Source: an uncultured Ectothiorhodospiraceae bacterium (GTDB taxonomy: Bacteria > Pseudomonadota > Gammaproteobacteria > Nevskiales > Oceanococcaceae). From it: a stretch of DNA of 64,000 nucleotides. Position 1 is the first letter of the stretch. Each line of letters opens with the position of its first letter. The position numbers and the translations under genes were made by a program. Location: contig CAKZQS010000042.1 of assembly GCA_937141935.1 (NCBI GenBank), positions 124,001 through 188,000 of the forward strand, written 5' to 3'. Under the pieces are notes generated by a model. The model did no database searches, was not told the origin of the DNA, and saw only the letters and a program-made list of their open reading frames with translations. This document shows positions 25,046 to 33,027 of the stretch, one piece after another.

Positions 25046-26380
25046 CTAACGGCCGCGCGCCACCACTTTCATGTTGCTGGGGTTGAAGTATTCGTCGTCG
25101 AAGTCCTGCAGCGTGGCCTCAGGGTCTTCGTTGCTCATGTCCATCGTCAGGTAGCGGTTGGCCTGCAGGTCATAGACCGCACCCAGCACCGGCAGCACGG
25201 CCGGCAGGTCGTAGGCCGGGGCCCAGTGGGCCTCCTGGAAGCGCCAGAGCTGGTCACGCTTGTCGTAGATGTCGACCAGCGCGATGGACCACGAATCTTC
25301 GTCCACGAAGAAGTTGCGCTGCTTGTAGATGTGGCTGGTGCCTTCGTTCAGCGTCGCCTCGACCACCCAGACGCGGTGGATCTCGTAACGGGTCAGGTCC
25401 TGGTTGACCGTCTCGTCGCCGAGCACGTCGTCGTAGCTGTATTCATCCGAGTGCAGCACGTAGCTGTTGTAGGGGATGATCATCTCGCGCTTGCCCTTCA
25501 GCTTGAAGGTGTAGCGGTCGGTGGCGCCGTTGTAGGCGTCGAGCTGGTCGTTGGTGCGCAGGCCGTCGGCACCCGTGCCCGGGTTGTCATAGGCCACGTT
25601 CGGCGCGCGGCGCACGCGGCGCTGGCCGGGGTTGTACAGCCAGGCCCGACGCGGCTCGGCCTTCTGGTCGATGGTTTCGTGCACCAGCAGGATGCCCCCG
25701 GCCTGGCGGGCCGGCTCCAGCGTCTTCTGCAGGAAGAAGGTGGAGACGTTGTTCAGCGACTCCAGCGTGACGTCCGGGTAGTTGTAGGCGAACTTCACGT
25801 CTTCCTTGAGCTTGTAGATCGTGAAGGCCCCGCCCTGCTGCACGGCCGCCTGGTTGTTGTAGCGGGTCAGCGCCGTGCCGCGGTAGCGCAGCTTGTGGTT
25901 CCACATCACCTGCTTGCCGTTCTCCGGCATCGGGAAGGGAATGCCCGTCACCGCGCCATGCAGCGACTCGCCATCGTTCTTGAGCTCGGCCGTGGCGGCG
26001 TTTTGCTTGGTCGCTTCGTAGATGAACTCCGGCGCGGCCGCGCTGCGGCGCGTGCGGTAGACCGGCATCTTGAAGTTGCCACGCTCCAGCATGGCCACTT
26101 GGCCCTCGGAGAGCATGTCGCGGTATTCGCCCATGTTCTCCTTGGTCACGGTGAACAGCGGCTTGTCCTCCGGCCAGGGGTTCACATAGCGCTCGCCCGA
26201 GGTGTGCGTCTTGTCGACGTAGCCACCATCCCAGGCGGGGATTTCATCGCCGTTGCCGGCTTTTTCGCCGCCCAGCGGCATCAGGTCCTTGCCCAGGCGG
26301 CTGGGGTCGCCAGCCAGGCCCTGGCTGCTCAGGGCGAGCAGGGCCGACGCCAGGCTCAAGCGGGTCAGTGTCGATCGCAT
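25046..26380 (-). CDS. DUF1329 family periplasmic protein
   Basis: 444 aa with a signal peptide cleaved after about residue 23 (SSQGLAG). It matches DUF1329 along its length: ADLGKDLMPLGGEKAGN-type start (here SRLGKDLMPLGGEKAGNGDE), WDGGY, RRSAAAPEFIY, GIPFPMP, LYNPGQRRVRRAPNVAYDNPG and YEIHRVWVVEATL. The fold is related to LolA/LolB-like lipid carriers, and relatives often sit next to MMPL/RND exporters or sterol genes; none is adjacent here. A strong GGAGGAG site and a strong terminator suggest a well-expressed monocistronic gene. The biochemical role is not known. Confidence 0.9.
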   Translation of the reverse strand: MRSTLTRLSLASALLALSSQGLAGDPSRLGKDLMPLGGEKAGNGDEIPAWDGGYVDKTHTSGERYVNPWPEDKPLFTVTKENMGEYRDMLSEGQVAMLERGNFKMPVYRTRRSAAAPEFIYEATKQNAATAELKNDGESLHGAVTGIPFPMPENGKQVMWNHKLRYRGTALTRYNNQAAVQQGGAFTIYKLKEDVKFAYNYPDVTLESLNNVSTFFLQKTLEPARQAGGILLVHETIDQKAEPRRAWLYNPGQRRVRRAPNVAYDNPGTGADGLRTNDQLDAYNGATDRYTFKLKGKREMIIPYNSYVLHSDEYSYDDVLGDETVNQDLTRYEIHRVWVVEATLNEGTSHIYKQRNFFVDEDSWSIALVDIYDKRDQLWRFQEAHWAPAYDLPAVLPVLGAVYDLQANRYLTMDMSNEDPEATLQDFDDEYFNPSNMKVVARGR

Positions 26381-26388
26381 GAGGGGTT

Positions 26389-26395
26389 CTCCTCC
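26389..26395 (-). promoter_or_regulatory. Strong ribosome binding site of the DUF1329 gene
   Basis: GGAGGAG on the minus strand, 8 nt before the ATG at 26380; the strongest Shine-Dalgarno in the window and decisive for the start. Confidence 0.85.
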
Positions 26396-26475
26396 GGTTT
26401 GTCAAAGCACGGCTGGCGAATCTTCGCACAGCCTTGGGGCAATGGCACGCGCCAGGCCGGGGCCGGCGCGCACGC

Positions 26476-27399
26476 TCATGGGGGGGCGGGTCGCGTCGCG
26501 GGGTGCGCGTCGCGGTAGCGCAGCAACAGGTCTTCGTAGGCATCGATGCGGCGGTCGCGCAGGAAGGGCCAGATCCGCCGCACCTGCTCGCCGCGGGCGA
26601 GGTCAATGTCGGCGTGCAGCGTGCAGTCCTCGTTCTCCGGGGCGCGGGCCAGCCATTCGCCCTGCGGGCCACAGACGAAACTGGAGCCCCAGAACTGGGC
26701 ACCGCTGCCGTCGCCGGCGCTGCTGGCTTCAAAACCCTGGCGGTTGCAGGCCAGCAGCGGCAGGCCGTTGGCCACGGCATGTCCGCGCTGCACCGTCAGC
26801 CAGGCCTCGCGCTGGCGCTGTTGTTCCTCGGCGCTGTCGTCCGGGTCCCAGCCGATGGCGGTGGGGTAGATCAGCAGCTCGGCGCCGGCCAGCGCCATCA
26901 GGCGCGCGGCTTCCGGGTACCACTGATCCCAGCACACCAGCACGCCCAGCCGGCCCACGGCGGTGTCGATGGGCGCAAAGCCCAGATCGCCGGGCGTGAA
27001 ATAGAACTTCTCGTAGTAGCCCGGATCGTCCGGGATGTGCATCTTGCGGTAGCAGCCGGCAATGGAGCCGTCGGCATCCAGCACCACGGCGGTGTTGTGC
27101 GACAGCCCCGGCGCGCGGCGTTCGAACAGCGAGGCGACGATGACGGCGCCGGTGTCCCGGGCCACATCGCCCAGCGCCTGCGTGCTGGGGCCGGGAATCG
27201 GCTCGGCGCGATCATGCAGCGCCGGGTCTTCGACCTGGCAGAAATAGGGGCCATTGTGCAGCTCCTCGAGCACGATCAGCCGGGCCCCCTGGGCCGCGGC
27301 CGCACGGGCGGCCTCGACGTTGGCCGCCAGGTTGTCGGCGGCGTCGGTCGAGCAGGCGCGCTGGATCAGCGCGACGGGCAGCCGGCGGTTTTCGCTCAT
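26476..27399 (-). CDS. aguB: N-carbamoylputrescine amidase
   Basis: 307 aa nitrilase-superfamily enzyme. Triad: Glu46 in LEELHNGPYF, Lys119 in YRKMHIPDDPGYYEKFYF, Cys156 in VLVCWDQWYPEAAR. The DDPGYYEKFYFTPGD and IGWDPDD segments match AguB-type amidases. It hydrolyses N-carbamoylputrescine to putrescine, CO2 and ammonia in the cytoplasm, the last step of the agmatine route. The ATG at 27399 overlaps the aguA stop as ATGA, so the two are coupled. No arginine decarboxylase is in the window. Confidence 0.95.
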   Translation of the reverse strand: MSENRRLPVALIQRACSTDAADNLAANVEAARAAAAQGARLIVLEELHNGPYFCQVEDPALHDRAEPIPGPSTQALGDVARDTGAVIVASLFERRAPGLSHNTAVVLDADGSIAGCYRKMHIPDDPGYYEKFYFTPGDLGFAPIDTAVGRLGVLVCWDQWYPEAARLMALAGAELLIYPTAIGWDPDDSAEEQQRQREAWLTVQRGHAVANGLPLLACNRQGFEASSAGDGSGAQFWGSSFVCGPQGEWLARAPENEDCTLHADIDLARGEQVRRIWPFLRDRRIDAYEDLLLRYRDAHPATRPAPP

Positions 27400-28484
27400 G
27401 GGCGTTCAGACGCCGTCGCGGCGTCAAGGTTCAAAGCCGGCTCGCCGGCGGCCGCCGGCGCGGGGATATTCATCGTCGCGCAGTGCAGGCCGCCGTACTG
27501 CTGCACCAGCCGCCGGCAGTACACGCCCTCGACCGCATCCTGCGGGCGCGCCTGCTGCCACACCTGCAGCGCGGCGGCGTCGCTGGGGTCCCCGTATTGC
27601 GGCACCAGCACGCGGCCGTTGAGCAGCAGCGCATTGGCGTAGCTGGTGGGCAGCGGCGCCTGCGCGTCGCCATGGGCCTGCTCGGTGTGGGGCAGCGCGT
27701 AGAGGGTGTAGGCCTGGCCATCCGCGCGGCGCAGTGCGCGCAGCTCCTCGGCCATGCGGCTCAGCGCCGCATGGTTGGGCAGCGCCGGGTCCTGGCAACC
27801 CTGGTAGACGATGGCCTCGGGCGAGGCAAAGCGCGCCAGCGTGTCGATGTGGCCGTCGGTGTCGTCGCCGGCCAGGCCGCCATGCTCCAGCCACAGCACG
27901 CGCTTGAGGCCCAATGCGGCGCGGAGCTTGGCGCCGAGCGTGTCGGCATCCAGATCGGGGTTGCGCGCCTCGTCGACGATGCTGCGCCGCGTCGCCAGCA
28001 GCGTGCCGGCACCGTCGCCTTCGATGGCGCCGCCTTCCAGCGTGAAGCCCGGCTCGACGGGGTCGCCCCAAGGCGCCAGCAGGCCCTGTTCGGCCAGGTG
28101 CCAGACAACGCGGTCGTCCAGCGCGGCCGGGTATTTGCCGCCCCAGCCGTCAAAGCGGAACTTGAGCAGGCGCAGGCCCGCGGGCGTCTGCACGCCGATG
28201 GGGCCGTGGTCGCGCACCCACACATCGTTGCTGGGGGCGAGGCCGAACTGCACCGGCAGCCCCTCCAGTTCGGCGGCCAGGCGCTCGCGCTGCTGCGCAT
28301 CGGCCACGCTGATGATCAGCGGCGCGCCGCGCGCCAGGCTGCGCGCAATGGCGCAGAACTCGGCGTGAATCGCCGCAAAATCGGGAAAATCGCCGTTGGG
28401 GCGCGGCCAAGTCAGCAGAACGGCGGCGGTGGGCTCCCATTCGGCCGGCCAGCGCGTCGCGCCACCGGCCTGCGCCGAACTCAG
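27396..28484 (-). CDS. aguA: Agmatine deiminase, apparent CTG start
   Basis: 362 aa from the CTG at 28484. It converts agmatine to N-carbamoylputrescine. Family motifs: N-terminal RWPAEWEPTAAVLLTWP (about 12-28), NDVWVRDHGPIGV, LEGGAIEGDGAGTLL, GDDTDGHIDTLARF and the catalytic Cys in GGLHCATMNIPAP near the end. Odd: the frame is open back to a stop at 28530, but no ATG, GTG or TTG precedes the conserved N-terminus. The first standard start, GTG 28307, would remove 59 residues including the WPAEWEP segment. CTG 28484 lies in a CTGA overlap with the upstream stop and has GGGGGA 4 nt before it. The enzyme is sure, the start is inference. Confidence 0.9.
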   Translation of the reverse strand: MSSAQAGGATRWPAEWEPTAAVLLTWPRPNGDFPDFAAIHAEFCAIARSLARGAPLIISVADAQQRERLAAELEGLPVQFGLAPSNDVWVRDHGPIGVQTPAGLRLLKFRFDGWGGKYPAALDDRVVWHLAEQGLLAPWGDPVEPGFTLEGGAIEGDGAGTLLATRRSIVDEARNPDLDADTLGAKLRAALGLKRVLWLEHGGLAGDDTDGHIDTLARFASPEAIVYQGCQDPALPNHAALSRMAEELRALRRADGQAYTLYALPHTEQAHGDAQAPLPTSYANALLLNGRVLVPQYGDPSDAAALQVWQQARPQDAVEGVYCRRLVQQYGGLHCATMNIPAPAAAGEPALNLDAATASERP

Positions 28485-28768
28485 CGCGTCCCCCGCAGGC
28501 CGTCCACGCGCTGCAGCCGGATCGAGTTGTTATGCGGCACGCGGTCCAGCACCAGCGAGTGCTCGAAGTAGAAGGATTCGTTGGCGTAATACCAGCGCGT
28601 GATCGGCGGCTCGCCGACCGGGCCGTAAACGCGCTCGGGCTCGCCGCGCAGGCGGCGCACGTCGTCCATCGTCATGCCGCGATACTCGGCGGCGGCAACA
28701 TCCGCGGCGAGACTGGGACCGCTACCCAGCAGCAGGGCGATCACGAGCAGGCGGGAGATTGCGGACAT
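28481..28768 (-). CDS. Small exported BamE/SmpA-like protein
   Basis: 95 aa. Signal peptide about 1-22 (ends SLAA). The mature part YRGMTMDDVRRLRGEPERVYGPVGEPPITRW-type pattern resembles the SmpA/OmlA (BamE) motif, G-M-T-x3-V-x2-L-x-G-x-P followed by W-x-Y (here TRWYYANESFYFEH). No lipobox Cys is present, so it would be soluble in the periplasm. First gene of a coupled operon with aguA and aguB; its stop overlaps the aguA CTG. It is short, and its role in that operon is unclear. Confidence 0.75.
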   Translation of the reverse strand: MSAISRLLVIALLLGSGPSLAADVAAAEYRGMTMDDVRRLRGEPERVYGPVGEPPITRWYYANESFYFEHSLVLDRVPHNNSIRLQRVDGLRGTR

Positions 28769-28813
28769 GGCAGGTCTCGGCTCTAGCAATGGCCTGAGTA
28801 TACTGCGCCGGCA

Positions 28814-30061
28814 ATGCGACTCCCTCTGCCGGTACGCATCGGCCTGCGTTATACGCGGGCACGACGCCGAAACCACTTCATCTCCTTCATCTCGGCCACT
28901 TCGATGGGCGGCATCGCGCTTGGCGTGACCGCGCTGATCACGGTGATCTCGGTGATGAACGGCTTCGAGGAGGAGCTGCGCAAGCGCATCCTCGGCATGA
29001 CCGCCCATGTGCAGGTCCAGCCCTGGCAGGGCGCGCTGGGCGACTGGCAAAGCCTGGCCGCGCAGTTGCGCGAACACCCCGAAGTGCTGGCGGCCCGGCC
29101 CTTCGTGGCCGGCGAGGGCATGGCCCGCGCCGGCGGGCAGCTCTCCGGCACGCTGATCCGCGGCATCGACCCGGACAGCGAGGCGGGGAGCGGCGGGCTG
29201 GCGCAGCATGTGATTTCCGGCGACCTGGCCGCGCTGGAGCCGGGGCGCTTCGACGTCATCATCGGTCGTCACCTGGCCGCGGTGCTGGGCATCGCCCCGG
29301 GCGACACGCTGGATCTGATGATCCCGCAGGCCAATGTCACGCCGCTGGGCCTGACGCCGCGGTTTCGCCGCATGCGCGTGGCCGGGCTGTTCGAAGTGGG
29401 CATGTACGAATTCGACCGCAGCCTGGTGCTGATGCACCGCGAGGATGCGGCCAAGCTCTACCGCCTGGGCGAGGGCGTGCACGGGCTGAGCCTGTCGCTG
29501 GCCGAGCCGATGCGGGCGCCCTGGGTGGCGCAGGATGTCCGCGCGCTGCTGCCGCAGCCGTACTCGATAACGGACTGGTCGCGACAACACCGCAACTTCT
29601 TCGCGGCCATCCGGACGGAGAAGCGCGTGATGTTCATCATCCTCAGCCTGATCATCGCCGTGGCCGCCTTCAACATCGTCTCGACGCTGGTGATGGTGGT
29701 GCAGGACAAGCAGGCCGACATCGCCATCCTGCGCACGCTGGGCGCCACGCGGGCCGACGTGCTCGGGGTTTTTGTCGTGCAGGGCAGCGTGATCGGCGTC
29801 ATCGGCACCGTGCTCGGGGTCATCGGCGGCGTGGCGCTGGCGTTGAATGTCGAGACCATCGTGCCGGCCATCGAGCAGGCCCTGGGCCGCGACCTGCTGG
29901 CGGACGACGTCTATTACATCAGCGATCTGCCCTCGCGCCTGCACTGGGACGACGTGACCAAGATCGGTCTGGTGTCGCTGAGCCTGGGCCTGCTGTCGAC
30001 GCTGTACCCGGCCTGGCGCGCATCGCAGGTCGAGCCAGCCGAGGCGCTGCGCTATGAGTAA
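28814..30061 (+). CDS. lolC: Lipoprotein-releasing ABC transporter permease (LolC/LolE family)
   Basis: 415 aa. N-terminal RIGLRYTRARRRNHFISFIS and a first helix with ATSMGGIALGVTALITVISVMNGFEEELRKRI, a large periplasmic domain (about 50-265), then three helices with MVVQDKQADIAILRTLGATRADV, the coupling-helix signature of LolC/E. With LolD it extracts outer-membrane lipoproteins from the inner membrane and hands them to LolA, whose gene is at 60097. Only one permease gene is present, so it may be a single LolF-type homodimer; a second copy elsewhere is not excluded. Confidence 0.93.
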   Translation: MRLPLPVRIGLRYTRARRRNHFISFISATSMGGIALGVTALITVISVMNGFEEELRKRILGMTAHVQVQPWQGALGDWQSLAAQLREHPEVLAARPFVAGEGMARAGGQLSGTLIRGIDPDSEAGSGGLAQHVISGDLAALEPGRFDVIIGRHLAAVLGIAPGDTLDLMIPQANVTPLGLTPRFRRMRVAGLFEVGMYEFDRSLVLMHREDAAKLYRLGEGVHGLSLSLAEPMRAPWVAQDVRALLPQPYSITDWSRQHRNFFAAIRTEKRVMFIILSLIIAVAAFNIVSTLVMVVQDKQADIAILRTLGATRADVLGVFVVQGSVIGVIGTVLGVIGGVALALNVETIVPAIEQALGRDLLADDVYYISDLPSRLHWDDVTKIGLVSLSLGLLSTLYPAWRASQVEPAEALRYE

Positions 30062-30066
30062 GCGGC

Positions 30067-30756
30067 ATGACTGAGGCGGTGCTGAGCTGCGCGGGCCTGG
30101 GCCGGCGCTTCGACGAGGGCGGGCAGACGCTGACCGTGCTGGATGACGTGGCGCTGAGCGTGCAGCCGGGCGAGTTCGTGGCCATCGTCGGCCAATCCGG
30201 CTCCGGCAAGAGCACGTTGCTGCACCTGCTCGGCGGCCTGGACCGGCCCAGCAGCGGGCATGTGACGCTGGCCGGTGCGCGACTGGACACGCTGGGCGAC
30301 CGCCAGCGCACCCGCCTGCGCAACGAGGCGCTGGGTTTTGTCTACCAGTTTCACCACCTGTTGCCCGAGTTCAGCGCCGAGGAGAACGTGGCGCTGCCGC
30401 TGCAGATGGCCGGCATCGGCCTCCGCGAGGCACGCCGGCAGGCGCGCGAGGGGCTGGCGGCCGTGGGCCTGGAACAGCGGCTGGATCACCGCCCGGCCCA
30501 GCTCTCCGGCGGCGAGCGGCAGCGGGTGGCGGTGGCCCGCGCGCTGATCCGCGCCCCGCGCTGTGTGCTCGCCGACGAACCCACCGGCAATCTCGACGCC
30601 AGCACCGGGGAGCGCGTCTTCGACCAGCTGGCGGCGCTGCAACGTGCCCGCGGCACCGCGCTGGTGCTGGTGACCCACGACCCCGCGCTGGCCGCCCGCG
30701 CCGACCGATGCCTGGAACTGCAGCAAGGGCGTTTGCGCCCGGTCGCCACGGCCTGA
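30067..30756 (+). CDS. lolD: Lipoprotein-releasing system ATP-binding protein
   Basis: 229 aa ABC ATPase. Walker A GQSGSGKST (about 43-51), Q-loop FVYQFHHLLPEFSAEENV, the LolD-type signature LSGGERQRVAVARAL, Walker B CVLADEPTGNLD, and the H-loop THD. It powers LolC/E in lipoprotein release. Starts 5 bp after the permease stop. The comEC start lies inside its last 17 codons. Confidence 0.96.
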   Translation: MTEAVLSCAGLGRRFDEGGQTLTVLDDVALSVQPGEFVAIVGQSGSGKSTLLHLLGGLDRPSSGHVTLAGARLDTLGDRQRTRLRNEALGFVYQFHHLLPEFSAEENVALPLQMAGIGLREARRQAREGLAAVGLEQRLDHRPAQLSGGERQRVAVARALIRAPRCVLADEPTGNLDASTGERVFDQLAALQRARGTALVLVTHDPALAARADRCLELQQGRLRPVATA

Positions 30757-33020
30757 CCGGGCTGGCGCTGGCGGCCGCCGGCGCCTTGAGCCTGGCCAGC
30801 CTGAGCTGGCCGCCTCTGGCCCCGATTCTGGCGCTGGCGGCCTTGCTGGCCGCGCTGCCGCGCAGCGGCTGGCGTGGGCCGCTGCTGCTCGTGGCCCTGG
30901 TCGCCGGCCACGCCAGCTGGCAGGCGGCCGCCGACGCGGGCCAGCGCCTGCGGGCCCCGCTGCTGGTCGAGTCCGCGCGCATCGAAGTGCTGCAGGCCGC
31001 CCCGCCGCGCGCCGGGCGCCAGGTGCTGCTGGCGCGCCAGCCGGGTGAGGCACGGCGGCTGCGCCTGAGCGTCTACGGGGCCGCCCCGGCCGCCGCCGGC
31101 GATTGCCTGCGCGGCCGGCTGCGGCTGCGCCCGCCGCAGGGCTCGCGCAACTTCGACGGCTTCGACTACGGCCGCTGGTTGGCGGGGCAGGGCATCGGCG
31201 CCAGCGGCAGCCTGAGCCGGGTGCAGCGCTGCCCCGGGCAGGCGGCCGGGCCTGCGATTCCGGGGGGTGCCGTGCTACCGGACACGCCCGGCGCGGCACT
31301 GCTGCGCGCCTTGCTCTATGCCGACCGCAGCGGCTTTGACGCCGCAATCTGGGACACGCTGGCGCGCAGCGGCAGCAGCCACCTCTTCGCGATTTCGGGC
31401 CTGCACGTGGGCTTGCTTGCGGGGCTGGCGGGGCTGCTGGGTGGGGGCCTGTGGCGGGCGCTGCCGCCGCTGCAGTCGCGCTGCCGGCGGCGCAGCCTGG
31501 CGCTGCTGGCCGCCGCGCTGGCGGTGCTGGGCCTGTTGCTGCTGGCCTGGGAGCAGGTCTCGGCGCGGCGCGCCGGCGTGACGGCCTTGGCCGTGATTGC
31601 CGTGCTGGCCGGTGGCCGCCGCCTGCGCCCGCTGAGCCTGTGGGCGCTGGCGCTGCTGGTGGTGATCGGCCTGCAGCCCCGCGCGTTGCTGGGCCCGGCC
31701 TTGTGGCTGTCTTTCGGCGCCTGCCTGTTGCTGCTGGCGCTGCTGCCGCGCGTGTCCGGCCGCCCGCGCTGGCAGCAGCTGCTGGCGGTGCAGGCGCTGC
31801 TGGGGCTGGGGCTGGCGCCGCTGGTGCTGCACTTCTTCGGCCAATGGAGCCTGCTCGGTTTGGGGTTGAACCTGCTGCTGGTGCCCGCGCTGGCGCTGTT
31901 CCTGCCGCTGGCTCTGGCCGCGGGGCTGCTGGCCGAGCTTGGCCTGCACGCACCGCTGCGGGCGCTGGCCTCCCTGCTGAACCAGGGCTATGCCGGCCTG
32001 GAGGCGCTGGCCGGCTGGCCGGCCGCGGCCTGGAGCCTGCCGGCCCCGAGCCTGCCGCTCGCGGTCGCCCTGGTGGCCCTGCCGGCATTGGCATTGGGGG
32101 CTGCCGGAAGCCGCAATGCCGCGGCGTCGCCGCCGCGCACGCAAGCCCGGGCCGCGCGGGGGGAGCAGCGCGGGCGCACCCGCTCATGGTCCGTCTGGCG
32201 GCGGCATGGGCGCGCACTGCTGCTGAGTCTTTGGCTGCTCGGGTTGGCCGGCCTGCTGCTGCGGGCGCCGGCGGCGCCGCCCGCGGGCACGGCGCGGTTG
32301 TGGGCGCTGGACGTGGGGCAGGGCCAGTCCCTGCTGTTGCAGACCCGCCAGCACTGGGTGGTCATCGACGCCGGGCCGCGCAGCCGGGGCGGCTTCGACG
32401 CGGGGGCGATGATCGTGGCGCCGCAGCTGCGCGCGCTGGGTGCGCGGCGCATCGACCTGCTGGTGAGCAGCCATGCCGATCTCGACCACGCCGGCGGCCG
32501 CGCGGCCCTGCGTGCGCGCCTGCCGGTCGCGGCGCACTGGGGCGCCGGCGGGCAGGATTGCGAACAGGGGCTGCGCTGGCAGGCGGACGGCGTGCGCCTG
32601 CGCAGCCTGGCGCTGGGCGCGCAGCCGCACTGGAGCGAGAACGACCGCTCCTGCGTATTGCTGCTGGAGGTCGCGGGCCGGCGGCTGCTGCTGCCCGGCG
32701 ACATCGAGGCGCGCGCCGAGGCGGCCCTGCTGCCGCAGCTGCGTGCGCTGGGCGGCGTGGACGCGCTGCTGGTGCCGCACCATGGCAGCGCCACCTCCTC
32801 GACCGCGGACCTGGTGGACGCGACCCGCCCGCGCCTGGCCATCGTCAGCGCCGGGGCGCACAACCGCTGGGGTTTTCCCCGCCCCGAGGTGCGCGCCCGC
32901 TGGGCGCAGGCGGGCGCCGCGGTGCTGGTCACCGGCGAGGGCGGGGCGGTGCGGCTGGAGCTGCCGGCGCTGGCCTGGACGCGGCCGCCGCAACGCCCCT
33001 GGATGATGGACCCACTATGA
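30708..33020 (+). CDS. comEC: DNA internalization protein ComEC/Rec2
   Basis: 770 aa, normal length. N-terminal hydrophobic DUF4131 part; the competence domain with SGSSHLFAISGLHVGLLAGLAG; and a C-terminal metallo-beta-lactamase domain starting at LWALDVGQGQSLLLQ with SSHADLDHAGGRAAL and LLVPHHGSATS. It forms the inner-membrane channel for single-stranded DNA in natural transformation. The ATG at 30708 overlaps lolD by 49 bp; no later ATG fits. Upstream of msbA-lpxK as in E. coli (ycaI). No other competence genes are in the window. Confidence 0.93.
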   Translation: MPGTAARAFAPGRHGLTGLALAAAGALSLASLSWPPLAPILALAALLAALPRSGWRGPLLLVALVAGHASWQAAADAGQRLRAPLLVESARIEVLQAAPPRAGRQVLLARQPGEARRLRLSVYGAAPAAAGDCLRGRLRLRPPQGSRNFDGFDYGRWLAGQGIGASGSLSRVQRCPGQAAGPAIPGGAVLPDTPGAALLRALLYADRSGFDAAIWDTLARSGSSHLFAISGLHVGLLAGLAGLLGGGLWRALPPLQSRCRRRSLALLAAALAVLGLLLLAWEQVSARRAGVTALAVIAVLAGGRRLRPLSLWALALLVVIGLQPRALLGPALWLSFGACLLLLALLPRVSGRPRWQQLLAVQALLGLGLAPLVLHFFGQWSLLGLGLNLLLVPALALFLPLALAAGLLAELGLHAPLRALASLLNQGYAGLEALAGWPAAAWSLPAPSLPLAVALVALPALALGAAGSRNAAASPPRTQARAARGEQRGRTRSWSVWRRHGRALLLSLWLLGLAGLLLRAPAAPPAGTARLWALDVGQGQSLLLQTRQHWVVIDAGPRSRGGFDAGAMIVAPQLRALGARRIDLLVSSHADLDHAGGRAALRARLPVAAHWGAGGQDCEQGLRWQADGVRLRSLALGAQPHWSENDRSCVLLLEVAGRRLLLPGDIEARAEAALLPQLRALGGVDALLVPHHGSATSSTADLVDATRPRLAIVSAGAHNRWGFPRPEVRARWAQAGAAVLVTGEGGAVRLELPALAWTRPPQRPWMMDPL

Positions 33021-33027
33021 TGCGCGG

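Noticed and set aside
27396-28307. aguA starting at the GTG 28307
   Set aside because: It would delete the conserved WPAEWEP/LLTWP N-terminus, which is intact upstream in the same frame.
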